From CBDCWA01 sp046048295 (GTDB lineage Bacteria > Pseudomonadota > Alphaproteobacteria > Rhizobiales > Hyphomicrobiaceae), in assembly GCA_046048295.1 (NCBI GenBank), contig JBJOGJ010000006.1, positions 1 to 39,542 on the forward strand: 39,542 nt of DNA, written 5' to 3'. Positions 8,739-16,970 of this stretch are shown here, piece after piece. Position 1 is the stretch's first letter. Every line of letters starts with the position of its first letter. The translations under genes and the position numbers were made by a program. Below the pieces are notes generated by a model. That model was not told where the DNA came from. It did no database searches and saw only the letters and a program-made list of their open reading frames with translations.

Positions 8739-10184
8739 TCAGCCAATGCTGCCCTGCTGCCGCCACGACCATGCCACTGCCAGCACGCCTACTGCCGATA
8801 CGATACCGCTTGCAAGCGCATGCACGCCGAATGCAGCCGCCTTGCCCATGCTGATCCACTCCGAAAGCCAACCGACAGCGACGATCCCGCAACCGAGCAC
8901 CAGGATGACACCAGTGAGCATTCCGAATTGCCAGGCGGAAAGCTGGCACAACCTGAAGATCATCCAGAGATAGCAGAGCTGAAATACAACCTGTACGAAT
9001 GCGTAAACTGCAACGACATCGACCGGGTTGTTGATCCAGAAAATTGCCCCCGCTACCGCTGACACTGTCAATGCATCGAATTTCATCTGCACAGAGAGCA
9101 TCTGGTCTTGTGCACCACGCGCTTCGAAGAGACGGCCGGGCCAGCAGGTTATCGCATGTAGGGCTACTGGAATTGCAAGCCACGCAGCATAATGTCCAGC
9201 CTCCCGCCACCGTTCTCCGAATACGACGGCAAAAGCATCCGGCGCCCACCAGGCAAGCAATCCGAAAGCGGGCACGCTGGCAACTGCGACTGCGATCATC
9301 AGCCGCCAGGTCAGCTGCCGGAACGCCGGCGTATCGCCCTGGTCAGCCGCTTCCTTGTAGTAGACTTGGCTCATTGAGCCGGTAAGCAGATAAATCGGCG
9401 CCTGCAGCACCATTCGGCAGAGACCGTAGAACCCTGCGGCCGGCAGCATGTTCGCCAGGGTGAAGGCGAATATTAACAGGTCACGGGAGAAGTTACTCAC
9501 GATACAGTAGGGCAGATTGTAAAGCGGAAACTGCCTGTGGCGCCCCGCAGCCTTCGAATATTCCGCTCCGGTTATACTTCGCAGGTTTGCCGGCGAAAGT
9601 GAGCGCAAGTTCGACAGGAAAGTCAGTGCGAACGCTGAGATTCCGAACAGCCGCCCGACAATCAGGCCAACCGAGGAGAACCTGAGCAACCCCATCGCCA
9701 CCGAAACCGAAACGCCCGCCACCTGCTGCCAGATGTTACCAGCAGCCATACGGACATAGTTGTTTTCCCGGTGCGCGAACGCATTTCCGATCTGCCCGAT
9801 CGCGAGCAAGGCGGCGAACAATGGCACGGCGTAGAGCAGTTGGCCGTGCTGACGCAGCGCATCGGAACCGGGGATCCATCCGTAAAGAATTCCGGCCACA
9901 GCCGCGACACCGGCTACACACACGACCGCCGTTCCCGCAAGACAGAGGCCTCCGAGTGCCCTGGCCTCCTTATCCTCGTCGGCGATCACGATGGCGAGCT
10001 CGTAGCGCCCCGTACATGCGAACGAGAGAATTGCCGCGAGCGCCACCAGAGTGGCCAGCAGCCCGTAGTCCGCCGGCCCATAAAGGCGGGTGAGAATCGG
10101 GGAAGCCGCTATCGGTATAAGCTGGCTGAAGACGGCGCCCCCAGACATCGTGACAACGTTTCGCAAGAAGCCGGTTCGCGCCAT
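8739..10184 (-). CDS. Polysaccharide flippase, Wzx-like oligosaccharide translocase
   Basis: A 481-residue membrane protein with about 12-14 hydrophobic segments. The opening MARTGFLRNVVTMSGGAVF, then SPILTRLYGPADYGLLA, is the hallmark of the polysaccharide-biosynthesis export (PST/MATE-like) family. These proteins flip undecaprenyl-linked repeat units from the cytoplasmic to the periplasmic face of the inner membrane. Its ATG follows directly on the TAG of the upstream glycosyltransferase (stop 10187-10185, start 10184-10182) with GGCAGG just before, so the two are translationally coupled. The Wzy-like polymerase two genes upstream supports a Wzx/Wzy pathway rather than an ABC exporter. Confidence 0.9.
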   Translation of the reverse strand: MARTGFLRNVVTMSGGAVFSQLIPIAASPILTRLYGPADYGLLATLVALAAILSFACTGRYELAIVIADEDKEARALGGLCLAGTAVVCVAGVAAVAGILYGWIPGSDALRQHGQLLYAVPLFAALLAIGQIGNAFAHRENNYVRMAAGNIWQQVAGVSVSVAMGLLRFSSVGLIVGRLFGISAFALTFLSNLRSLSPANLRSITGAEYSKAAGRHRQFPLYNLPYCIVSNFSRDLLIFAFTLANMLPAAGFYGLCRMVLQAPIYLLTGSMSQVYYKEAADQGDTPAFRQLTWRLMIAVAVASVPAFGLLAWWAPDAFAVVFGERWREAGHYAAWLAIPVALHAITCWPGRLFEARGAQDQMLSVQMKFDALTVSAVAGAIFWINNPVDVVAVYAFVQVVFQLCYLWMIFRLCQLSAWQFGMLTGVILVLGCGIVAVGWLSEWISMGKAAAFGVHALASGIVSAVGVLAVAWSWRQQGSIG

Positions 10185-11453
10185 CTACCTGCCCCGCCCC
10201 GCGGTTGCCAGGAATTCAATGTGGTCGCAAAAGGAACGATAGATTGTCGCCGCGTCGAATCCGGCCTTGTAGGCAGCAAGCGCCCTTGGCCTGAGTGCCG
10301 AGATTCGCCCTGTATCAGCCACGATTTCGCTCAGGCAATCGCGAATGCAGATGCAATCGCCCTCCGCGTAGAACAGCCCGAGCCCCTCCCGCTTCAGAAA
10401 TGCATGCGTCTCGCCTTGCAGGCCGGTCATGATCGGCAGCCCGGCAGAAAGATATTCGCCGACCTTGTTCGGAAGACTCATCCGGAAGTCCGCCGTCGAT
10501 GGATAGGGCAACATTCCAAAATTCGAACGCTGCAGAAGAGACCGAATTTCGGCCGCATTGCGCCACCCCGCAGTGAGCACGACGGGATCCCCTACCGATA
10601 CGGCAGCAATATCTCGCATCAAGTCGTCCGAACCGCAGAACACGAGCCGCAGCCGCGCCCGTTCGCCCGCCTCCAACTTTGCGGCTGCCCGCACGACAGC
10701 AAGCAAATCCTCGCGCCGTGCAATCGAGCCCATGAAGCAGCCGATCACCTGATCGTCTGCCCCATGGACACCCTGCTCGCCCCAGAACGCATTCGCCTTG
10801 GCGAGCGCGTCAGCGGGTGGCGATTGCGTATCGACAGTAAGATGAAACGCCCGGTCGAGATCCGATCTGCCCCGCCCGGTACTACCAAGCGCCCACGCAA
10901 CAAAGGCATCCGTTATGCCTAGAATTGCTGTGGCCCGCTCGACGATGCGTCGCTGGCTCGCTCGCCAGTGGGCCAACAGTGGCGCAGCCAAGATCCGCAC
11001 GGGCAATGGCATCACTTCGGCTAGGGCATCGGGCCACATGTCTCGGAAATCGACAGCAATTGGAACCGAGTACTTGCATGCATATCCGACAACCGCATCG
11101 GCAAGCTCGATCGTGGGATAGCTGCAGACGATCACATCCGGCCGCGCCTGCGATCGCACCTCCGCTTCGAACGATCGTGCGATGTCGCGATGGTTCAGGA
11201 TACGAGCCAGCGAAACGTTGCGCCCATATGAACGGCCATGAAGCAGCACGAGGCGATACCGCTCCGCTGTGTCACGGATTACCGTCGCGTCGCTCCGCTG
11301 GATCTTTTGCTGATGATTGAAGGTGGAATTCCACCACGTAACGTCATGCCCGCGATCCGCCAAGTGCCTGGCAAGAATGCCCGTCCGCAACAGGCGCGGC
11401 GTGCCTGGATCCTCCGGAATTTCCTCGCCAACGGTAACAAGCCAGATTCTCAC
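10185..11453 (-). CDS. Glycosyltransferase family 4 protein
   Basis: A 422-residue protein of GT-B type. The N-terminal half has MRIWLVTVGEEIP, a histidine/tryptophan-rich GHDVTWWNSTFNH, and AVDFRDMWPDAL, all common in sugar transferases near WbuB-type GT4 enzymes. The C-terminal half has CFMGSIARREDLLAVVRAA, LVFCGSD and the nucleotide-sugar region ADFRMSLPNKVGEYLSAGLP with the conserved P-N-K-(V/L)-x-E-Y pattern. It should add one sugar to the growing lipid-linked repeat at the cytoplasmic membrane. The start is GTG at 11453, the first start after an in-frame TAA, with GAGGAG three bases upstream. It sits 12 bases after the polymerase gene. Donor and acceptor cannot be told. Confidence 0.88.
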   Translation of the reverse strand: MRIWLVTVGEEIPEDPGTPRLLRTGILARHLADRGHDVTWWNSTFNHQQKIQRSDATVIRDTAERYRLVLLHGRSYGRNVSLARILNHRDIARSFEAEVRSQARPDVIVCSYPTIELADAVVGYACKYSVPIAVDFRDMWPDALAEVMPLPVRILAAPLLAHWRASQRRIVERATAILGITDAFVAWALGSTGRGRSDLDRAFHLTVDTQSPPADALAKANAFWGEQGVHGADDQVIGCFMGSIARREDLLAVVRAAAKLEAGERARLRLVFCGSDDLMRDIAAVSVGDPVVLTAGWRNAAEIRSLLQRSNFGMLPYPSTADFRMSLPNKVGEYLSAGLPIMTGLQGETHAFLKREGLGLFYAEGDCICIRDCLSEIVADTGRISALRPRALAAYKAGFDAATIYRSFCDHIEFLATAGRGR

Positions 11454-11465
11454 GTGCTCCTCGAC

Positions 11466-12836
11466 TTAATGGCGACGAGTTCCAGCCACGGCAGACGTTT
11501 GGCCGCGTAGTGTTCGGCTCACGAGAGAGGTCCAGTTACATGCATCCGAGGCGACTGCAAACCGCTGCCCCAGAGCAAGGCATATTGCAACCATCGCGAA
11601 CGACGCCATGAACCAATACTGAAAAGCCCCCCACGTCGAGAAGATCACGACCATCAACGCGACGAACGTAGTGGTCGCATGGGCCCCGGCAACAGGAGCG
11701 AGTTTGGTGGACTGTTGCAACGCCAGCATTCCCGAAACAAGCAGCAGGATGACGCCTATCGCGCCAAGCTCGAACCATACCTGCAGATAGACATTATGTG
11801 CATGCGTGCTGAGCGTCATCACTTGTCGATGTCCGCCCGGCGGTGGCTCGGCGGTCGTACGCTCTTCGCGCCCGCGCCAATAGGCTGCATGCGCGCCGGC
11901 ACCGATTATCGGCGACTTGAAGGTCTGCCGAGCGGTATGCCCCCAGATCACCACCCGATCCTGCGCAGACTTTGGCAGCCATTCGGCATGATAAAGACGG
12001 TTGTCGAATGCAAACAGTGCGAGCGGCAGCATGGCGACGACCGCCACGAACCAGCCCAAGCCAACCAGCTTCCGGACTGCCGACACCTGCACCATGAGAA
12101 GCAGGAATGCGCCACTGCTCACAATAACCGCAAGTTTGTTGCTGTCGCTCCGCGAAAGCAGGATCGCGCTCACGACAACAGCATACAACAGCATCGGGAA
12201 AACCCAGCCGTTCTTGCTCCCGAATAACAATCGGCAGAGGCACAGCATCGGCCACAACAGCAGCGCGAGAACGGTCATGCTGCGCGCCAACGCATTTGGC
12301 GAAATCGCAACGATCCGCCCATTTTCATATGTGAAGTAGGCGTGCTGCGGCGATGATCCAATGGCGTTCATGATCTGCCGCTTGATTTCAAGCCCGGTCA
12401 CAACCTCGGCAAGCAGATACACCGCCCCGAACGCGAACCCCGCAAGCAGCCAGAACGACAGCAGCGCAACGCGCTCGTCACGCTGCAAAGAAAGCCAGCC
12501 CGCGACGAAATGTACACCGAGGACGAACAACATGGCCACCGTCGCCTTGGTCGCCGCGTCCAGTCCGTCAGGCGCCCAGAAGCCTGTCACCGCCATCCAC
12601 GCGGCTAACAGGGAGAATGCGATCGTCACAGGACTGAGATAGATAATGCTCCGGCGTAGCTGCCCCTCGCATGCCGCAACAAGAGCGGTCATCGCCACGA
12701 GCACTGCCAGCACGAACGGCATTGTTCTGCCGTCAAAGAGCACGGCAATCACACCGGCAACGACACCTGTCGACAACACGCGCGTCGCAACGCCGGGCGC
12801 CAGGCATGGCCGGAAATCGGGACCATCGCTTTGCAC
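11466..12836 (-). CDS. O-antigen ligase/polymerase-family membrane protein (Wzy-like)
   Basis: A 456-residue protein with roughly 11-12 hydrophobic segments and one large loop near residues 270-340. That loop and the following THAHNVYLQVWFELGAIG segment match the Wzy_C/O-antigen ligase pattern, in which a conserved histidine-containing loop faces the periplasm. Such proteins polymerise repeat units or ligate glycans to a lipid A core or protein. Position in a Wzx operon favours polymerase, though WaaL-type ligase cannot be excluded by sequence reading. The start is GTG at 12836, one base after the stop of the sugar transferase. No Wzz/PCP chain-length regulator is present nearby. Confidence 0.87.
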   Translation of the reverse strand: MQSDGPDFRPCLAPGVATRVLSTGVVAGVIAVLFDGRTMPFVLAVLVAMTALVAACEGQLRRSIIYLSPVTIAFSLLAAWMAVTGFWAPDGLDAATKATVAMLFVLGVHFVAGWLSLQRDERVALLSFWLLAGFAFGAVYLLAEVVTGLEIKRQIMNAIGSSPQHAYFTYENGRIVAISPNALARSMTVLALLLWPMLCLCRLLFGSKNGWVFPMLLYAVVVSAILLSRSDSNKLAVIVSSGAFLLLMVQVSAVRKLVGLGWFVAVVAMLPLALFAFDNRLYHAEWLPKSAQDRVVIWGHTARQTFKSPIIGAGAHAAYWRGREERTTAEPPPGGHRQVMTLSTHAHNVYLQVWFELGAIGVILLLVSGMLALQQSTKLAPVAGAHATTTFVALMVVIFSTWGAFQYWFMASFAMVAICLALGQRFAVASDACNWTSLVSRTLRGQTSAVAGTRRH

Positions 12837-12837
12837 G

Positions 12838-13620
12838 TTACGAGCTTGCTCCGCTACTTGCTGTCGAACCCTGGCTCCCTGTCGGCATCGTTACGACTTC
12901 GACAGCACCTGGAGGCGGCTGCGGTGTGAGGGGCGTTTCCCGACGCGCCAGGGCGATGAGATCACCGGGCGCACCGAGCCGGGCGAGGAGACGCGCGACG
13001 CCGCTACGCGCTCGTGACTTCGAGAAGATCGCAACCCCAGTGAGGAATATCAACTGGAGATCCGTAAACACGCCGGCACGCTCGACATAGAACAGCCCCA
13101 GCCGGGACTTGCCCGGCCTGATCAGCTGATTGTAGGCGAGATCCGGATCGCTGGCTCCAGCGAGGATGTCACCTTCATCCGCAAACACGATCGAGGCGAA
13201 ATCGGTAATTCCCGGCCGCACGTCCAGCAGCCGCGCTTCCGCTGCCGTATAGCATGCCGTTTCGCTCGGCACATTTGGCCTCGGGCCGACCAGGCTCATG
13301 TCGCCCTTGAGAACGTTCCAGAGCTGCGGCACCTCATCCAGCTTTGTCGCCCTCACGAAGCGACCGACCGGCGTTATGCGTCTGTCATCCCTCGCCGTCG
13401 AACTGACACCCGTCCTGTCCGCCCCGACGACCATCGACCGCAACTTATACATTGTGAACGGAGTATTGCTACGCCCGCTACGACGCGCTGCGTAGATCGG
13501 CGACCGCATGTCCTGTAGCCAGATTGAGGCCATCGCAAGTACCATCAGCGGACAAGCTGCGACAAGCAACAGCGACGACACGACGACATCGATGGCACGC
13601 TTGACCGGTTGCGGGCGCAT
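12838..13620 (-). CDS. Initiating sugar transferase (bacterial sugar-1-phosphate transferase, PF02397 type)
   Basis: A 260-residue monotopic membrane phosphoglycosyl transferase. It has one N-terminal hydrophobic helix (residues about 9-33) after the basic KRAID start, then FTMYKLRSM, TPVGRFVRATKLDEVPQLW with the catalytic Asp-Glu pair, NVLKGDMSLVGPRP and RPGITDFASI. These enzymes transfer a sugar phosphate to undecaprenyl phosphate and so begin repeat-unit assembly. The downstream AYNQLIRPGKSRLGLFYVE region is like that of WreU-type proteins. The last 45 residues are low-complexity and rich in Pro, Ser and Thr. The ATG overlaps the stop of the E1-beta-like gene by one base (TGATG). Confidence 0.93.
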   Translation of the reverse strand: MRPQPVKRAIDVVVSSLLLVAACPLMVLAMASIWLQDMRSPIYAARRSGRSNTPFTMYKLRSMVVGADRTGVSSTARDDRRITPVGRFVRATKLDEVPQLWNVLKGDMSLVGPRPNVPSETACYTAAEARLLDVRPGITDFASIVFADEGDILAGASDPDLAYNQLIRPGKSRLGLFYVERAGVFTDLQLIFLTGVAIFSKSRARSGVARLLARLGAPGDLIALARRETPLTPQPPPGAVEVVTMPTGSQGSTASSGASS

Positions 13621-14609
13621 CAGCGGGCGCCTGCCATATCAACGGCCGTCTTCACGAGTGTATCCACCGTCGGATAGTAAATTGCCTCGAGAGAACGTGT
13701 AGACGGGGCAGGCGCATCCGCGATTGTTATCCGTCGCGCAGAGGCACGCCAGTCGTCGGGATTGAGTCGCTCCGCCGTGCTCGCCAGGATCTCGGCAGCA
13801 AACCCGCACGTCGACCATCCGCCGTCCACGGCAAGCAACCGCCCCGTCTTTTTCACCGACGAAACGATCGGTGCTGGATCGAACGGATTGAGAATGCGAA
13901 CATCGACGACTTCCGCGGAGATCTTTTTCGCAGCAAGCGCTTTGGCAGCCTCGAGCGCCAGGTGCACCGAGTATCCCGCACCGGCGATGGTGATGTCGCT
14001 GCCATCGCGAACGACGCGCGGTCCTTGCGTTCGCAGGTCGATTTCGGCGAGCGGTTTGTCCTCTTCGGAAAGTTCGTAGAGCCAGCGATCGTCGATGTAG
14101 ATGACAGGGTCGTCACAGAGCGTGGAAGCCACCAGCAGATCACGGGCGTCGAGAGCCGAAGCCGGCATGACGACACGGAGGCCTGGAATGTGGGAGTACC
14201 AGGCGTGTAATGCCTGGCTGTGCTGAGCCCCTTGCTCTCCACCGCGATTGATGATTGCGCGAATAACCACCGCTGGCCCGGGCCGTCCTCCAAGCATGTG
14301 CCGCCACTTCGCCGCCTGGTTCACGATTTGATCGGTGGCAAGCAACATGAAGTCCATCCGCGGGTGGACGATGATCGGTCGATATCCGAACAGCGAGACG
14401 CCGACGCTCATGCCGGTCGTGGCGGCCTCGCTGACCGGACAATCGATAACCCTTTCGCGTCCGAACTCCTTGTCGAGGTCGGTCATCGATGAGCCGACGT
14501 ACCAGGGGCTCCAAAGACCTTGCCCTATGGTGAAAACACTAGGGTAATTCGCAAGGAGGTAGCGATAGGCCGACCGGATCGCTTCCGCATATGTCAGCGA
14601 GGTACTCAA
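13620..14609 (-). CDS. TPP-dependent E1 component, beta subunit (transketolase-like), orphan in polysaccharide operon
   Basis: A 329-residue protein resembling the beta subunit of 2-oxoacid dehydrogenase E1. It has the pyrimidine-binding domain with E61 in CPVSEAATTGMSVG, where the equivalent Glu activates thiamine diphosphate. H130 and H140 in QHSQALHAWYSHIPGLRVV are also conserved. A C-terminal transketolase domain (DITIAGAGYSVHLALEAA, then VVDVRILNPFDPAPI) follows. The start is a TTG at 14609 overlapping the TGA of the alpha gene by four bases (TTGA), with a GGGGGT upstream, so the two subunits are coupled. No E2 lipoyl acyltransferase or E3 is present in the window. A role in sugar or acyl-group synthesis for the polymer is inferred. 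Confidence 0.9.
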   Translation of the reverse strand: MSTSLTYAEAIRSAYRYLLANYPSVFTIGQGLWSPWYVGSSMTDLDKEFGRERVIDCPVSEAATTGMSVGVSLFGYRPIIVHPRMDFMLLATDQIVNQAAKWRHMLGGRPGPAVVIRAIINRGGEQGAQHSQALHAWYSHIPGLRVVMPASALDARDLLVASTLCDDPVIYIDDRWLYELSEEDKPLAEIDLRTQGPRVVRDGSDITIAGAGYSVHLALEAAKALAAKKISAEVVDVRILNPFDPAPIVSSVKKTGRLLAVDGGWSTCGFAAEILASTAERLNPDDWRASARRITIADAPAPSTRSLEAIYYPTVDTLVKTAVDMAGAR

Positions 14610-15667
14610 CGATCGTTACCCCCGTACACGAACTTGAACAGGTCCGATTGAGGCGGATAGGGCGCCTCCCTCGCTTTCTCGACCGCGAGGTTGCAGGCCT
14701 GCCGGATTTCGTTTTCGAGTTCGTTCACGTCCTTCTGCTTGAGTACCCCTGCAGTGAATAAACCCTTCTTGAAGCGCTCGATCGGATCGCGCTGCTTCCA
14801 GGCATCGAGGACGTCGAGACGGCGCAGTACGCCGACGTCCACGTCCTCATTCGGGCCCACATGCCCACGATGCCTGTAGGTTATGGCTTCGATGAACGCC
14901 GGAGACCGTGTCGCGCGCATGCGCTCGATGAGCTGCTTGGCGACTTCCGAGACCGCAAGCACATCGTTGCCGTCGATCGTCACTGCTTCGATGTCGTGCA
15001 CTTCGGCAAAGCGCGCCACCCGATTCGACGGCTGCCTCAAATGTATGTCCAGATGGCTGGAGAACAGATTGTTCTCACAAACGAACAGCACTGGAAGCTG
15101 CATCGTCGATGCAAGGTTCATCGTCTCGTGCAGGACGCCTTCCTCGCTGGCCCCATCCCCGAAATAGCTCACTGCGATCACATCAGAGCCGTCCAGCTTG
15201 GCAGCGAGTGCCGCCCCAAGCGCAATTGGTATCGTACCCGCTACGATCGGAACCGAGCCATGGAATCCGACCTCCGGAGCATAGAGGTGCATCGAACCGC
15301 CCATCCCGCCGGACACGCCCACGGCCCGCCCCAGGATCTCTGCAATCAGGCCATCGAGACTGCCGCCAAGAGCGAGAAAGTGGGCATGACTGCGATGCCC
15401 CGAGAACACGCGGTCACTTGCACGCAGGTGTTCGGAGATACCGACGGCTATGGCCTCCTGCCCGATCCCAAGGTGACACGGACACTTGGCTTCCCGGTTC
15501 ACGACAAGATCTGCAATGCACTCCTCGCCGAATCGAATGAGTAGGAGGTCGCGCAGAAGACGCCGGCCGCGCTCACCATCGACGTCGGTCGCGTCAATTG
15601 CAGCGGTGAAGCTCCCGGGATCGATGAACTCGCCGAGTGCATTTGCGAAATGCGTCCCTGGCACCAT
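14606..15667 (-). CDS. TPP-dependent E1 component, alpha subunit (dehydrogenase E1-like), first gene of polysaccharide operon
   Basis: A 353-residue protein resembling E1-alpha of pyruvate, acetoin or branched-chain oxoacid dehydrogenases. It has CHLGIGQEAIAVG, GHRSHAHFLALGG, GGMGGSMHLYAP and the thiamine-diphosphate motif running from FGDGASEEG (GDG at 170-172) to CENN (NN at 199-200). A phosphorylation-loop-like TYRHRGHVGPNED follows. The start at 15667 has AAAGG eight bases upstream; ATG at 15712 would add 15 residues but has no ribosome-binding site. The protein is about the usual family length. It precedes the beta gene and all later polysaccharide genes, so it is probably transcribed from the 15.7-16.1 kb region. 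Confidence 0.88.
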   Translation of the reverse strand: MVPGTHFANALGEFIDPGSFTAAIDATDVDGERGRRLLRDLLLIRFGEECIADLVVNREAKCPCHLGIGQEAIAVGISEHLRASDRVFSGHRSHAHFLALGGSLDGLIAEILGRAVGVSGGMGGSMHLYAPEVGFHGSVPIVAGTIPIALGAALAAKLDGSDVIAVSYFGDGASEEGVLHETMNLASTMQLPVLFVCENNLFSSHLDIHLRQPSNRVARFAEVHDIEAVTIDGNDVLAVSEVAKQLIERMRATRSPAFIEAITYRHRGHVGPNEDVDVGVLRRLDVLDAWKQRDPIERFKKGLFTAGVLKQKDVNELENEIRQACNLAVEKAREAPYPPQSDLFKFVYGGNDR

Positions 15668-16103
15668 GTCAACGGCCTTTCGGCGGTCGACTCTCGACGC
15701 GGGAAGCGGCATTCGAACGGACGCACATGTCTCGGAAGATCCTCTTCAAGCTCTGGCCCCAGGCACCAAGTCATCCCCGCAGTCGATACCAGCATTACGT
15801 GCCGCACAAAGCTGGCTTATGCAAGATCAGTGTTAAGGTGCACCCGCCCCGAAATTCTCCGATAAATGATGGCGGACTGGCCGATTGGCGACAGTGCAAT
15901 CAGCCCCAAAACTGCACACCCAGCCAGTCACGTTTCAGTAAATCATTCTTGTCTTGAGTGTGGCATTTTCTTGGCTGTGCCCACGCATATTCCCCCTGGC
16001 TACCTGTAATCGTCCCGGCACTTACTCGATACCTGAGCTGGATCGCGTTCCTGTGGCAAGCAGCGTTCACAAATGCGGTCGACTACCTAGGTAATTCCAT
16101 CGG
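15668..16103. other. Intergenic region upstream of the polysaccharide operon
   Basis: About 435 bases without a gene, presumed to carry the operon promoter on the minus strand. I could not identify convincing -35/-10 boxes. A perfect 10-base palindrome TACCTAGGTA lies at 16084-16093, just past the stop of the secreted coiled-coil gene. The remainder shows nothing I can name. Confidence 0.5.
16084..16093. repeat. 10-base perfect palindrome
   Basis: TACCTAGGTA equals its own reverse complement. It lies 11 bases beyond the stop codon of the minus-strand coiled-coil gene. It could be an operator or chance. Confidence 0.4.
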
Positions 16104-16568
16104 CTAAAGCGGCGTTGGGGGCCCGGAAGGCTTGCTTGTCGATTCCTTCTCGAGTTCCTCCATCTTCTCTTTGAACTTGCGAATGAGACGTTGCATATAC
16201 GTCAGTGCCTTGTCCACGTCTTCCTCACTGGGCAGCTGCAGCGTCCGCCCAGGCTCACCGGGTTTGCCGCCGCCACCCTCTCTGGGAAATACGAATCCTT
16301 CGAGCTGCTTGAGTTCGGCCCTCAGTTTCTCGTTCTCCTTTCGCAGCCGGTTGTTTTCCTCTGCGACGCTCGAACGCTGCTCGGCAAGCGGGCGGCACGA
16401 CCAGCTGGCGTCGATCTTGCGACACAGCGCCATGTCGCCTGTTTCAGTGTCGAGCCGGATGAACCCACCGTCCTCCGATGGCATCATCGTGTATCGCCCC
16501 GCGGCGAACGCATCGCCACCGGCCACGGTCACAACCGAAATCAAGCCGGTCATCAAGAGCTTGCGCAT
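16104..16568 (-). CDS. Secreted coiled-coil protein of unknown function
   Basis: A 154-residue protein. MRKLLMTGLISVVTVAGG and the following DAFAAG give a clear Sec signal peptide ending near AFA. The mature part begins with RYTMMPSEDGGFIRLDTETG and a short domain with two cysteines (ALCRK and SWSCRP), which could form a disulphide. A charged coiled coil (EENNRLRKENEKLRAELKQ) follows, then a glycine linker and a second helix rich in Lys and Glu near the C-terminus. I recall similar hypothetical proteins with a YTMxPxxxGxxRLDTxTG start in Hyphomicrobiales but no function. The start at 16568 has GGAG nine bases upstream; ATGs further upstream would hide the signal peptide. It is divergent from the PodJ-like gene. 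Confidence 0.8.
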   Translation of the reverse strand: MRKLLMTGLISVVTVAGGDAFAAGRYTMMPSEDGGFIRLDTETGDMALCRKIDASWSCRPLAEQRSSVAEENNRLRKENEKLRAELKQLEGFVFPREGGGGKPGEPGRTLQLPSEEDVDKALTYMQRLIRKFKEKMEELEKESTSKPSGPPTPL

Positions 16569-16970
16569 GCCTTTCAACTCCAAAGGTCTCCGAATCATGC
16601 CGTCCTTTACCCCCATCAATCTTCTGACTGATGGCATCAAATCGAACCTTTAGATAGGGCGTTACCCTGGCGCGCGAGAACGGGGATGGAAAAAGATTCC
16701 TCCACTCGCGTTCTAATTGCGAGATGAATCCAATTTTTTTCAAATCGTTCTAGGTTTTTTTTAGCAAGAACGATAACGTCCCCACGCAAAGCACTGTTTA
16801 ACCTTAGATTTACCCTCCCCTGGCAGGCTCGACGCAAATCACTAGCGGCTCGTATTGCGTCCGTGCCGGGATCTCTTCAGGCGGATGCAACTTGCGCGCG
16901 AGCCCCATGAGTTCCCAGCCGCTGCGAGCCGTTTTGGAAGTCAAATCCGGCGGGTGCCAAGGGGAACGAT
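16569..16970. other. Divergent promoter region between the coiled-coil protein and the PodJ-like gene
   Basis: About 400 bases between divergent genes. It has AT-rich tracts (a T8 run near 16755-16762) and a CtrA-like box at 16798-16813. The rest is unremarkable. Confidence 0.5.
16798..16813 (+). promoter_or_regulatory. CtrA-like box upstream of the PodJ-like gene
   Basis: TTAA, seven bases, then TTTAC: one mismatch from the CtrA consensus TTAA-N7-TTAAC of alphaproteobacteria. It lies about 157 bases before the start codon at 16971. A match of this quality can occur by chance, so it is tentative. Confidence 0.4.

Larger units (their letters stand above)
7918..15667 (-). other. Seven-gene polysaccharide operon
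   Basis: Seven minus-strand genes are packed with these junctions, in order of transcription: 4-base overlap, 1-base overlap, 1-base gap, 12-base gap, direct abutment, 14-base gap. The order is E1-alpha, E1-beta, initiating transferase, polymerase, glycosyltransferase, flippase, methyltransferase. This spacing argues for one transcript. No internal terminator-like hairpin was seen. Confidence 0.85.
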
